64,000 nt of DNA from Streptomyces sp. NBC_00483 (GTDB lineage: Bacteria; Actinomycetota; Actinomycetes; Streptomycetales; Streptomycetaceae). The stretch covers positions 7,688,001-7,752,000 of the forward strand of contig NZ_CP107880.1 in NCBI RefSeq assembly GCF_036013745.1, read 5' to 3'. The number at the start of each line of letters is the position of its first letter. The first letter of the stretch is position 1. Both the position numbers and the translations under genes were made by a program. Under the pieces are notes generated by a model. The model searched no databases, was not told where the DNA came from, and worked only from the letters and a program-made list of their open reading frames with translations. Shown in pieces: positions 1 to 8,395 of this stretch.

Positions 1-377
1 ACGCCGTACGCATCGAGGGCGAGCCGGCCCGCTTCGCCCAGGAGGGCCAGTCCGTCTACCGCTGGGCCACCCGCTCGCTGCCGCCACTGGCCCGCGAGGC
101 CTGCGCGAAGGCGGGACTCGCCCCGGCGGACCTCGCCGCGGTCGTCCTCCACCAGGCCAACCTGCGCATCATCGAGCCCCTCGCGGAGAAGATCGGCGCC
201 GTGAACGCGGTCATCGCCCGGGACGTCGTCGACTCCGGCAACACCTCGGCCGCGAGCGTGCCGATCGCCCTCTCGAAGCTCGTCGAGCGCGGCGAACTGG
301 TCAGCGGGGCGCCCGCGTTGCTCTTCGGCTTCGGAGGCAACCTCTCGTACGCGGGCCAGGTGATCCGCTGCCCGTGA
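1..377 (+). CDS. 3-oxoacyl-ACP synthase III (FabH-like), C-terminal part
   Basis: Only the last 124 codons lie in the window; the reading frame is open from base 3 and stops with TGA at 375-377. The visible part carries both C-terminal catalytic signatures of the ketoacyl-ACP synthase III fold: the histidine in VLHQANLRI and the asparagine in DSGNTSAASVP, followed by the conserved GFGGNLSYAG end that closes the active site. These enzymes condense an acyl-CoA with malonyl-ACP. The N-terminal half with the nucleophilic cysteine is outside the window, so housekeeping FabH cannot be separated from a secondary-metabolism homologue. Confidence 0.88.
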   Translation, partial: AVRIEGEPARFAQEGQSVYRWATRSLPPLAREACAKAGLAPADLAAVVLHQANLRIIEPLAEKIGAVNAVIARDVVDSGNTSAASVPIALSKLVERGELVSGAPALLFGFGGNLSYAGQVIRCP

Positions 378-451
378 CCCGCTCGCGTACATCCGGCACA
401 CAGAGTGTGACGAGGCCAACTCGCCCTAGCCGTGGCGATTGCGCTCGGTAA

Positions 452-459
452 ACTGTATT
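452..459. promoter_or_regulatory. possible GntR half-operator upstream of the 527 regulator
   Basis: ACTGTATT resembles the ACTGTATG half-sites found in the oxalate island promoters. It lies 68 bases before the start codon of the GntR gene. Only one half is recognisable, so autoregulation is a weak inference. Confidence 0.25.
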
Positions 460-526
460 CCAAAGCCAATCCGGCAATCGTCGGAGCCGGCCTGCCGGAT
501 GTTCGAAGCCCAGGAGGGGGACCGCG

Positions 527-1204
527 ATGTTGTCCACAGGACTGCCGCAGGGGGCGGTGCCCAAGCTGGAGCGCCCCGGACCGCTGCGCGAGCGGGTCTA
601 CGAGGCGCTGCTCGAACTGATCACGACGCGGGCCCTGCAGCCCGGCCAGCACCTGGTCGAGAGCGAACTCGCCGGTCACCTCGGGGTCTCCCGCCAGCCG
701 GTGCGCGAGGCGCTGCAGCGGCTGAACACCGAGGGCTGGGTGGACCTGCGCCCCGCGCAGGGCGCGTTCGTGCACGAGCCGACCGAGGAGGAGGCCGACC
801 AACTCCTCAGTGTCCGTACGCTGTTGGAGGCCGAGGCCGCCCGGCTCGCGGCGGCCAACGCGGGCAAGACCGGCATCGGCGAGCTCGAGGCGCTCTGCGC
901 CAAGGGCGAGCAGGCCGTCGCCGACGGGGACGTGGATCTGGTCGTCGCCACCAACGCGGAGTTCCACGCCAAGGTCATGGAACTCGCGGGCAATGTGGTC
1001 CTCGGCGAACTCGCGGGCCAGGTCGACCGCCGCGTCCGCTGGTACTACCAGCCCGTCGCCCGGCAGCGCGGCGAGCAGTCCTGGATCGAGCACCGCCAGC
1101 TGATCGCCGCGATCTCCGCGCGCGACGAGGCGAAGGCCACGGCGGTGATGCGGACGCACACCGAGCACACCCGCGAGACGTACCACCACCGCGACGAGGC
1201 CTGA
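527..1204 (+). CDS. GntR-family transcriptional regulator, FCD/FadR subfamily
   Basis: 225-residue DNA-binding regulator. An N-terminal winged helix (about residues 20-85, with GVSRQPVREAL as recognition helix and the wing GAFVHEPTEEE) is followed by an all-helical FCD ligand-binding domain containing the metal-binding pattern D/N..H...H. The ATG start is supported by an AGGAGGG Shine-Dalgarno about 8 bases upstream. It is a clear paralogue of the regulator at 34152-34829: both begin with ML-TGLPQGAVP and share most of the helix-turn-helix. The ligand is unknown; the paralogy suggests a small organic acid. The last 25 bases, including the stop codon, are repeated just downstream. Confidence 0.9.
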   Translation: MLSTGLPQGAVPKLERPGPLRERVYEALLELITTRALQPGQHLVESELAGHLGVSRQPVREALQRLNTEGWVDLRPAQGAFVHEPTEEEADQLLSVRTLLEAEAARLAAANAGKTGIGELEALCAKGEQAVADGDVDLVVATNAEFHAKVMELAGNVVLGELAGQVDRRVRWYYQPVARQRGEQSWIEHRQLIAAISARDEAKATAVMRTHTEHTRETYHHRDEA

Positions 1205-1242
1205 CTCCCCGGAGACGTACCACCACCGCGACGAGGCCTGAC
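1175..1242 (+). repeat. 31-bp direct tandem repeat (period 37) across a stop codon
   Basis: Bases 1175-1205 and 1212-1242 are identical (31 bases), separated by 6 bases. The first copy encodes the last ten codons and the TGA of the GntR regulator plus one more base; the second copy is a non-coding echo immediately downstream. The pattern looks like a slippage or short-homology duplication of a gene end. Confidence 0.95.
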
Positions 1243-1338
1243 ACCGGCGGCAGTTCGCCGTTCCCGGTGATCCGGTCCCAACCCACCTGCGTCTAGGCTG
1301 CTCGCGGGGACCGACGGTCAGGGGGCCGGCGGCATGGG

Positions 1339-3114
1339 GTGAAGGCGTGGGGGCCAGTACCGGTGGACGGCGTGCACGAAGTGTTCCAGCCGCTGCGGGC
1401 GGACGATCCGAGGACGGTGGGCGGATACCGCCTGGCGGCCCGGCTCGGCGCGGGCGGCATGGGCCGGGTCTATCTGTCGCACACCAGGGGAGGCCGGCCG
1501 GTCGCCCTGAAGGTGGTGCGACCCGAACTGGCCGACGACCCCGCGTTCCGGCGGCGGTTCGCCCGGGAGATCAAGGCGGCCCGGCGGGTACGGGGCGCCT
1601 ACACCGCCGAGCTGATCGACGCCGACGCCGAGGCGGCACCGCCCTGGCTGGCCACGCTCTACGTGCCCGGCCCGTCCCTCGCGGCGGCGGTGGCCCGGCA
1701 CGGACCGCTCCCGGTGCCCGCGGTGCTGTGGCTGATGGCCGCGGTGGCCGAGGCGTTGCAGGCCATCCACGGCGTGGGCATCGTGCACCGGGACCTCAAG
1801 CCGTCGAACGTCCTGCTCGCCGCGGACGGGCCGCGGGTCATCGACTTCGGCATCTCCGTCGCCGCCGACCTGACGTCGAGCACGGTCACCGGATCCGCCG
1901 TCGGCACGCCCCAGTTCATGGCGCCGGAGCAGGCCGTGGCGGGACAAGTGGGCCCGGCGACCGATGTGTTCGCGCTGGGGCAGACCGCGGCGTTCGCGGC
2001 TCTCGGCGCGCCGCTGTACGGGGAGGGCCAGTCGGTCGGCGTGCTCTACCGGATCGTGCACGAGAGACCCGATCTCTCCGTGCTGCCCGAGGAGTTGCGG
2101 CCGATCCTCGACCGCTGCCTCCAGGCACGGCCCGAGCACCGGGCCACGCCGGAGGAGCTCGTCGCGTGGTGCCGGCGGAGCCTGGGCGGCGGCGCGAGCC
2201 CCGCGGTGTGGCGGGAGTTCGCCGGGTCGAACGCCCCGGTCCCGGCGCTGCCGCTGGCCACCGTGCCGGACCCGGCGGCCGACGCCGCCACTGTCCGGGC
2301 GGTTGACGCCGTCACCGTCCCGGCGACCGTGGCGGAGCCGGGCGCCCTTACGTTGCCGCACCCCGCGCAGGTGTTCGCCCCGCCGCCCGAGCGGCCCGTG
2401 ACGCCACAAGAGCGGCGCGCCCGGCGGCGCAGGACCGCGCTCGTCACCGCCGCGGTGACCGCGGGCGTGGCCCTGGCGGCAGGCCTCGCATGGGTCGTCA
2501 CCGACGGCATGGGTGGGACCCGGGACCGGGGCGCCGCTGGGGCGGGAGTGACCGCCTCGGGCACTGCGGACACGTCGGGTACATCGGGCGGGGAATCGGC
2601 CGAGGGGGCAGGCCGCCCGTCCGCGTCGGCCGCGGCGGAGTCCGCGCAGGGCGTCGGCGCCGATGAGCAGAAGGCGGCGGGGGACGGGACCGCGGGGCCT
2701 TCGGGGGACGCCGATGGGACGCCGCGGGCCGAGACCTACGCCCAACGTTGGCTGGACGAGAAGTACTCGCTCAGCACCCGGGACCCGGACGCGCGCAAGA
2801 CCGGCGGCAAGGGCGACATCCGCTTCGTCTGCAAACAGGTCGGCTGCGCACTGGAGAGCGACACCAGCGTCTTCACCCTCCTCTACGACAAGCCGGGCGC
2901 CGACCACGACACCTGCAGCCTCGCCGTCACCGGCCAGAAGAGCCACCGACTGCCGCTGGCCGCAGCCGCGGGCGGCAGCGAGATCTGCGTCAGGAACTCC
3001 GCCGGGGACATCGCTCTGCTCGTCGTGCAGACGAAGTCGACCGCCCTGTGGGACAAGCCGGGCATCAGCTTCCTCACCGCCGACATGACGCTGTGGCGGG
3101 CGCCGAAGGCGTGA
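1339..3114 (+). CDS. membrane-anchored Ser/Thr protein kinase (PknB-like) with extracytoplasmic domain
   Basis: 591-residue eukaryotic-type kinase. The catalytic domain spans about residues 30-290: glycine loop LGAGGMG at 36-42, the ATP-anchoring lysine 58 in VALKVV, catalytic loop HRDLKPSN at 150-157, DFG at 169-171, and activation-segment end GTPQFMAPEQ at 189-198. A proline- and valine-rich linker leads to a basic stop (RRARRRR) and one membrane helix near 366-388. The outside part is Ser/Gly/Ala-rich up to about 465 and then a compact domain with four cysteines and no PASTA repeat. GTG 1339 is the start used here; GTG 1363 is also possible. The sensed signal and substrates cannot be told from sequence. 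Confidence 0.9.
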   Translation: MKAWGPVPVDGVHEVFQPLRADDPRTVGGYRLAARLGAGGMGRVYLSHTRGGRPVALKVVRPELADDPAFRRRFAREIKAARRVRGAYTAELIDADAEAAPPWLATLYVPGPSLAAAVARHGPLPVPAVLWLMAAVAEALQAIHGVGIVHRDLKPSNVLLAADGPRVIDFGISVAADLTSSTVTGSAVGTPQFMAPEQAVAGQVGPATDVFALGQTAAFAALGAPLYGEGQSVGVLYRIVHERPDLSVLPEELRPILDRCLQARPEHRATPEELVAWCRRSLGGGASPAVWREFAGSNAPVPALPLATVPDPAADAATVRAVDAVTVPATVAEPGALTLPHPAQVFAPPPERPVTPQERRARRRRTALVTAAVTAGVALAAGLAWVVTDGMGGTRDRGAAGAGVTASGTADTSGTSGGESAEGAGRPSASAAAESAQGVGADEQKAAGDGTAGPSGDADGTPRAETYAQRWLDEKYSLSTRDPDARKTGGKGDIRFVCKQVGCALESDTSVFTLLYDKPGADHDTCSLAVTGQKSHRLPLAAAAGGSEICVRNSAGDIALLVVQTKSTALWDKPGISFLTADMTLWRAPKA

Positions 3115-3203
3115 CCGGGCGGCGAGAGCGTGACCGGGCGCCGAGGGTGTGATCGGACGCCGAGGGCGTGATCGGGCACCGAGGGCATAACCGGGCGGCG
3201 CAG
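3111..3203. repeat. 19-bp minisatellite, about five copies
   Basis: Units starting at 3111, 3130, 3149, 3168 and 3187 follow the pattern GTGACCGGGCGCCGAGGGC with a few substitutions, at an exact 19-base period. The first unit begins at the stop codon of the kinase gene, and the last kinase codons (GCGCCGAAGGC) already resemble the unit, so the array probably arose by duplicating the gene end. Four of the five units carry an in-register TGA. Confidence 0.9.
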
Positions 3204-3206
3204 CGG

Positions 3207-3235
3207 GCTTTGTCCTGCGGCCGGAGAAAGTCAGG
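3207..3235. promoter_or_regulatory. candidate shared upstream element (GGCTTTGTCCTG) before the ROK gene
   Basis: GGCTTTGTCCTG, seven bases, then an A-rich stretch (AGAAAGTC) lies about 140 bases before the ROK gene. The same 12-mer with the same spacing to an A-rich stretch (AAAAAGCTC) occurs at about 10739-10766, before the sugar dehydrogenase gene. A common regulator, possibly the ROK protein itself, is an inference. Confidence 0.3.
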
Positions 3236-3355
3236 GGCAATTCCCGCGCAACTTCTTCCCGCGCCGGGTGGGCGCTGCTACGTTCCCCATCGAAAGACGA
3301 ACGCGAGCGCACGGCACCACCACCCGAAGAGGCCCGAAGCGGCGGGGAGGGGCAC

Positions 3356-4546
3356 GTGAGACGCATGACGGCTCGACCCGCCAACGCGCACCAGGCGCGA
3401 CTGCTGCGACTGCTGCGCGACGAAGGTCCCAACTCCCGCGCCCAGCTGGGCGATCAGGTGGAACTGTCGCGGTCGCGGCTCGCCGTGGAGGTGGACCGGC
3501 TCCTGGAGACCGGACTCGTGGTCGCCGACGGACTCGCCGCCTCGCGCGGCGGCCGCCGCTCCCACAACGTCCGGCTCGCCCCCTCGCTCCGCTTCCTCGG
3601 CGTGGACATCGGCGCGACCTCGGTCGACGTCGCCGTCACCAACGCCGAGCTGGAGATCCTCGGACACATCGCCCAGCCCATGGACGTACGCGAGGGCCCG
3701 GTCGCGGTCTTCGAACAAGTCCTCGCCATGGCAGCCAAGTTGAAGGCGTCCGGGCTCGCCGAGGGCTTCGATGGCGCGGGCATCGGCGTGCCGGGTCCCG
3801 TGCGGTTCCCTGAGGGTGTCCCCGTCGCACCGCCGATCATGCCCGGCTGGGACGGCTTCCCGGTCCGCGAGGCGCTCAGTCAGGAACTGGGCTGCCCCGT
3901 CATGGTCGACAACGACGTGAACCTGATGGCGATGGGGGAGCAGCACGCGGGCGTCGCCCGGCAGGCCCGCGACTTCCTCTGCGTCAAGATCGGCACCGGC
4001 ATCGGCTGCGGCATCGTCGTCGGCGGCGAGGTCCACCGAGGCACCACCGGGTCGGCCGGCGACATCGGGCACATCCGCGTCGAGCAGGACGGCCGGCAGT
4101 GCGCCTGCGGCAACAAGGGCTGCCTGGAAGCACACTTCAGCGGCGCCGCGCTCGCGCGTGACGCGGAGGCCGCCGCCCGCGAGGGGCGCTCCCCGGAGCT
4201 CGCCGCACGTCTGGAGAGCGCGGGCCGGCTCGATGCCGCCGATGTCGCCGCGGCCGCCGCGGCGGGCGACGCCACCTGCCTCGATCTGATCCGTGAGGGC
4301 GGCAACCGCACCGGGCAGGTCATCGCGTCCCTCGTCAGCTTCTTCAACCCGGGGCTCGTCGTCATCGGCGGCGGTGTCACCGGGCTCGGCCACACCTTGC
4401 TGGCCGCCCTGCGCACCCAGGTCTACCGTCAGTCGCTCCCCCTGGCGACCGGCAACCTCCCCATTGTGCTGGGGGAGTTGGGGCCCACCGCCGGAGTGAC
4501 CGGCGGCGCCCGACTGATCAGCGATCACCTGTTCTCACCCGCGTAA
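3356..4546 (+). CDS. ROK-family transcriptional repressor (NagC/XylR type)
   Basis: 396-residue regulator. A winged helix-turn-helix (about residues 12-58) precedes a ROK sugar-kinase-like domain with phosphate loop GVDIGATSVDVA near 82-93, active-site DNDVN at 185-189, and the ROK zinc site formed by His239 and the cysteines of CACGNKGC (249, 251, 256). It heads a plus-strand run of sugar ABC importer, dehydrogenase and isomerase genes, so it most likely represses them until a sugar or sugar phosphate binds. The start is GTG 3356; ATG 3365 is an alternative. The effector is not evident. Confidence 0.92.
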   Translation: MRRMTARPANAHQARLLRLLRDEGPNSRAQLGDQVELSRSRLAVEVDRLLETGLVVADGLAASRGGRRSHNVRLAPSLRFLGVDIGATSVDVAVTNAELEILGHIAQPMDVREGPVAVFEQVLAMAAKLKASGLAEGFDGAGIGVPGPVRFPEGVPVAPPIMPGWDGFPVREALSQELGCPVMVDNDVNLMAMGEQHAGVARQARDFLCVKIGTGIGCGIVVGGEVHRGTTGSAGDIGHIRVEQDGRQCACGNKGCLEAHFSGAALARDAEAAAREGRSPELAARLESAGRLDAADVAAAAAAGDATCLDLIREGGNRTGQVIASLVSFFNPGLVVIGGGVTGLGHTLLAALRTQVYRQSLPLATGNLPIVLGELGPTAGVTGGARLISDHLFSPA

Positions 4547-4667
4547 GCCCAGCTCTTCCACGCTGCTCCACGCACACCCTGTTCCACGCACACCCTGTAC
4601 GGCGCTCAGCCCCGCCCTGCCCTTTTTGCCCTGAAACCGGTCCGCACCCGCCCCGAGGGGAACCGTC

Positions 4668-6191
4668 ATGGGACCCGATACGGCCTCCGCACCACCGCTG
4701 CTCACCATGTCCGGCATCACCAAGTCGTTCCCCGGCGTGCGCGCCCTGGACGGCGTCGACCTGGAGGTCCAGGCCGGGGAGGTGCACTGTCTGCTCGGCC
4801 AGAACGGCGCCGGGAAATCGACGCTGATCAAGGTCCTCGCCGGGGCGCACCAGCCCGACGACGGCGTCATCACCTGGCACGGCGACCAGGTCGCGCTGCG
4901 CTCGCCGATCGCCGCGATGCGCCTCGGCATCGCCACCATCTACCAGGAACTCGACCTGGTGGAGGCCCTGTCCGTGGCCGAGAACGTGCTCCTCGGGCAC
5001 GAGCCGACCGCCGGCGGATTCGTCGTGCGCGGACGCGCGGCCCGCACCGAGACGGCCGCGCTGCTCCGGCGGCTCGGCCACCCGGAGATCGACCCCGAAC
5101 GCCTCGTCGGCGACCTGTCCGCCGCCCACCAGCAGATCGTCTCCATGGCCCGCGCGCTCTCCCACGACGTACGGCTCATGGTCATGGACGAGCCGTCCGC
5201 GGCGCTCGACCCCGACGAGGTCGAGAACCTCTTCCGGATCGTCGGCGACCTGACCGCCGAGGGCGTCGCCGTCGTCTACATCTCCCACCGCCTGGAGGAG
5301 ATCCGCCGCATCGGCGACCGCGTCACCGTCCTCAAGGACGGCCGCGCCGTGGCCGTAGGGCTGCCCGCCGAGCAGACCCCGACCCGCGACATCATCTCCC
5401 TGATGACGGGTCGCAACGTCGAGTACGTCTTCCCGGACCGGCCCAACGCCGGGCCGCACACGGACCCCGTCCTGAAGGTCCAAGGCCTCACCCGTGAAGG
5501 GGAGTTCGCGCCGTTCGACCTCGGCATCCGACCCGGCGAGATTGTCGGCCTCGCCGGACTCGTGGGCTCGGGACGCTCCGAGATCCTGGAGACGATCTAC
5601 GGAGCCCGTAAACCGACGGCCGGTCAGATCCACGTGGGCGGGCGCCCGTTGCGTACCGGAAGTGTCCGTGCCGCCGTCCGGGCGGGGCTCGGTCTCGCCC
5701 CCGAGGAACGCAAGGCGCAGGCCCTGCTGATGCTCGAATCGGTCACCCGCAACGTCTCCGTCTCCTCCATGTCCCGCTTCTCGTACGGGGGTTGGATGGA
5801 CCGCGGCCGGGAGCGCGAGGCCGCCCGCGGCGCCACCCGCGAACTGTCCCTGAGCCCCGCGGACCCCTCCGTGCTGGTGCGCACGCTCTCCGGTGGCAAC
5901 CAGCAGAAGGCCGTGCTCGCCCGCTGGCTGCTGCGCGGCTGCCGGGTGCTGCTGCTCGACGAGCCGACCCGCGGCGTCGACGTCGGAGCCCGCGCCGAGC
6001 TGTACGCCGTGATCCGCCGCCTCGCCGACGAGGGGCTCGCCGTGCTCCTCGTCTCCAGCGAGGTCCCCGAGGTGCTCGGTCTCGCCGACCGGGTCCTGGT
6101 CCTCAGGGAGGGCCGGGTGATCCACGAGTCCCCGGCCACCGACCTGGACGAACACGCGGTCCTCGACCTGGTCATCGAGGGCGCGCGATGA
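4668..6191 (+). CDS. sugar ABC importer, duplicated ATP-binding protein (RbsA/MglA type)
   Basis: 507-residue protein with two nucleotide-binding domains in tandem, the arrangement of ribose/galactose-family importers. Domain 1 has Walker A GQNGAGKST (44-52), a weak signature LSAAHQQ and Walker B VMDEPSAALD. Domain 2 has a degenerate Walker A (GLVGSGRSE), a good signature LSGGNQQ and Walker B LLDEPTRGVD. It energises uptake through the permease whose gene overlaps its stop codon (ATGA at 6188-6191). Membership with the following permease and lipoprotein is clear; the substrate is not. Confidence 0.94.
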   Translation: MGPDTASAPPLLTMSGITKSFPGVRALDGVDLEVQAGEVHCLLGQNGAGKSTLIKVLAGAHQPDDGVITWHGDQVALRSPIAAMRLGIATIYQELDLVEALSVAENVLLGHEPTAGGFVVRGRAARTETAALLRRLGHPEIDPERLVGDLSAAHQQIVSMARALSHDVRLMVMDEPSAALDPDEVENLFRIVGDLTAEGVAVVYISHRLEEIRRIGDRVTVLKDGRAVAVGLPAEQTPTRDIISLMTGRNVEYVFPDRPNAGPHTDPVLKVQGLTREGEFAPFDLGIRPGEIVGLAGLVGSGRSEILETIYGARKPTAGQIHVGGRPLRTGSVRAAVRAGLGLAPEERKAQALLMLESVTRNVSVSSMSRFSYGGWMDRGREREAARGATRELSLSPADPSVLVRTLSGGNQQKAVLARWLLRGCRVLLLDEPTRGVDVGARAELYAVIRRLADEGLAVLLVSSEVPEVLGLADRVLVLREGRVIHESPATDLDEHAVLDLVIEGAR

Positions 6192-7267
6192 GCCCCGCCG
6201 AGCCCACGCCGCCCACCCCGCCCGCACTGCCGGCACTGTCGAAGGGAGAGGGCGCCGTGTCACAGCCCGCATCCACCACAAGTCCAGCGGCCCCCAAGTC
6301 GGACCCCGCCGCGAAACACCCCCGTGTCCTGCGCCTGGACGTCCGTACGCTCTCGCTCCTCGGCGTCCTCGCCGCCCTGGTCGTGATCGGCGGCATCACC
6401 CAGCCGGACTCCTTCCTGGACACGGACAACCTCCAACTCGTCCTCACCCAGGCCTCCGTGATCGGTGTCGTCACCGTCGGCATGACCTTTGTGATCATCT
6501 CCGGCGGGATCGACCTCTCCGTCGGCGCGATCGTCGCTCTCGCCGGTGTCTGGTCCACCACCGTGGCCACCCAGGAGTACGGCTTCGCGGGTGTCCTGTT
6601 CACGGCGATCCTCGTCGGTGTCGGCTGCGGCCTCGTCAACGGGGTGCTGATCGCGTACGGCGGCATGGTCCCGTTCATCGCCACGCTCGCGATGCTCGCC
6701 TCGGGCCGCGGCCTCGCCCTGCAGATCACCGACGGCAAGACCCAAATGGTCACCGTACCGGGGGTGTTGAAGCTCGGCGAGCGCGACTCGTACGTCCTCG
6801 GGATCCCGCCGCTCGTGATGGTGTTCGTCGCGGTCACCGTGATCGGCTGGCTGGTCCTCAACCGGACCACCTTCGGCCGCCGCACCGTCGCCGTCGGCGG
6901 CAACGCGGAGGCGGCCCGCCTCGCCGGTATCGACGTACGCCGCCAGCGCCTCTATCTGTATCTGCTCTCCGGCCTGTGCTGCGGCATCGCGGCCTTCCTG
7001 CTGATCGTGCTCTCCGGCTCCGGCCAGAACACCAACGGCAACCTCTACGAACTCGACGCCATCGCCGCCGCCATCATCGGCGGCACCCTGCTCACCGGCG
7101 GACGAGGCACCATCGTCGGCTCCGTCCTCGGCGTCCTGATCTTCACCACGATCCAGAACATCTTCGCGCTGAACAACCTGCAGAGCGACGTCCAGCAGAT
7201 CGCCAAGGGCGCCATCATCGTCGTGGCGGTCCTGGTGCAGCGGCGCACGGCCAGCACTTCCCATTGA
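6188..7267 (+). CDS. sugar ABC importer permease (RbsC type)
   Basis: 359-residue inner-membrane permease with 8-10 hydrophobic segments and the BPD_transp_2 hallmark ISGGIDLSVGAIVAL and, near the C-terminus, AIIGGTLLTGGRGTIVGS. The ATG at 6188 overlaps the stop of the ATPase gene. An in-frame GTG at 6257 has a better Shine-Dalgarno (GGGAGAGG) and would remove a proline-rich, non-conserved N-terminal stretch of 23 residues, so it may be the true start. It works with the flanking ATPase and binding protein. Confidence 0.93.
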   Translation: MSPAEPTPPTPPALPALSKGEGAVSQPASTTSPAAPKSDPAAKHPRVLRLDVRTLSLLGVLAALVVIGGITQPDSFLDTDNLQLVLTQASVIGVVTVGMTFVIISGGIDLSVGAIVALAGVWSTTVATQEYGFAGVLFTAILVGVGCGLVNGVLIAYGGMVPFIATLAMLASGRGLALQITDGKTQMVTVPGVLKLGERDSYVLGIPPLVMVFVAVTVIGWLVLNRTTFGRRTVAVGGNAEAARLAGIDVRRQRLYLYLLSGLCCGIAAFLLIVLSGSGQNTNGNLYELDAIAAAIIGGTLLTGGRGTIVGSVLGVLIFTTIQNIFALNNLQSDVQQIAKGAIIVVAVLVQRRTASTSH

Positions 7268-7287
7268 AACGCGGAAAGGGACACGCC

Positions 7288-8337
7288 ATGCCAGAGACAA
7301 CGAGCCGCCGGGGACTGATCTTCGGCGCGGCCGCGGCCGTCACCGCGGGCGGACTGCTCACCGCCTGCACCAGCAACGAGCCAAGTGACAAGAGCGACGA
7401 CAAGAAGACCGACGACCAGCCGGTCGCCGACGACAAGAAGGGCAAGCAGGTCACCATCGGCTTCGCGGGGCCGCAGGCCGACCACGGCTGGCTCAACGCC
7501 ATCAACGACAACGCCAAGGAACGCGCCAAGAAGTACGCGGACGTCACCCTGGAGACCACCGAGGGCTCCAATGACACGGCCGCGCAGATCGGCCAGGTCG
7601 AGACCCTCATCAACAAGAAGGTCGACGTCCTCGTCGTGCTGCCCGCCGACGGCAAGGCGCTGACCCAGGTGGGCCTGAAGGCGATGCGCGCCGGCATCCC
7701 CGTCGTGAACCTGGACCGCATCTTCAACACCCCGCAGGCATACCGGTGTTGGATCGGCGGCGACAACTACGGCATGGGCCTGAGCGCCGGTCACTACATC
7801 GGCGAGCAGCTCAAGGACAAGAAGAACGCGAAGGTCGTCGAGCTCGCCGGGCTCGACAACCTCGAACTCACCAAACAGCGCACCGAGGGCTTCGACGCCG
7901 CCCTGAAGAACTACCCCAACATCAAGAAGGTGGCCCGGCAGGCCGCCGAGTTCACGGTCGAGTCGGGGCAGGCCAAGATGGCCCAACTCCTGCAGGCGCA
8001 GAAGAACTTCGACGCCCTGTGGAACCACGACGACGACCAGGGTGTCGGCGCCCTGCGCGCCATCAAGCAGGCAGGGCGCGACGACTTCCTGATGGTCGGC
8101 GGCGCGGGCGCGCTCTCCGCGTTCGAGGAGATCAAGCAGGACCGGGGCGTGCTGAAGGCGACGGTCCTGTACCCGCCGACCATGGCCGCCTCCGCGATCG
8201 ACCTGGCCCGCGCGCTCGGCCAGGGCAAGGGCATCAGTGGCATGGCCGAGTTCGAGATTCCCGCCCACCTGACCCTGTACTCGGCCGTCGTCGACAAGAA
8301 GAACGTCGACCAGTACATGCCCACCGGCTTCAAGTGA
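7288..8337 (+). CDS. sugar-binding lipoprotein of ABC importer (RbsB-like)
   Basis: 349-residue periplasmic-binding-protein-like lipoprotein (Peripla_BP_4). The signal has a twin arginine (RR at 7-8), a hydrophobic core, and the lipobox LLTAC with Cys27 as lipidation site. A charged Asp/Lys-rich linker then leads to the two-lobed domain starting VTIGFAGPQADHGW. The ligand-site pattern and size fit monosaccharide or cyclitol binding. It follows its permease by 20 bases with a GGAAAGGG ribosome site. Ligand unknown. Confidence 0.93.
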   Translation: MPETTSRRGLIFGAAAAVTAGGLLTACTSNEPSDKSDDKKTDDQPVADDKKGKQVTIGFAGPQADHGWLNAINDNAKERAKKYADVTLETTEGSNDTAAQIGQVETLINKKVDVLVVLPADGKALTQVGLKAMRAGIPVVNLDRIFNTPQAYRCWIGGDNYGMGLSAGHYIGEQLKDKKNAKVVELAGLDNLELTKQRTEGFDAALKNYPNIKKVARQAAEFTVESGQAKMAQLLQAQKNFDALWNHDDDQGVGALRAIKQAGRDDFLMVGGAGALSAFEEIKQDRGVLKATVLYPPTMAASAIDLARALGQGKGISGMAEFEIPAHLTLYSAVVDKKNVDQYMPTGFK

Positions 8338-8395
8338 GCCCCGCCCGTACGACCGGAGTGGCAGGGAACACCGCGCGGACGAGGAGGACTTCTGC

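Noticed and set aside
3111..3203. Tandem array as a possible CRISPR
   Set aside because: Units are 19 bases with no spacers between them and no cas genes nearby; it is a minisatellite.
4562..4600. Short repeat (ttccacgcacaccctg, two copies) between the ROK and ABC genes
   Set aside because: Only two 16-base copies without symmetry; probably a small slippage duplication with no visible function.
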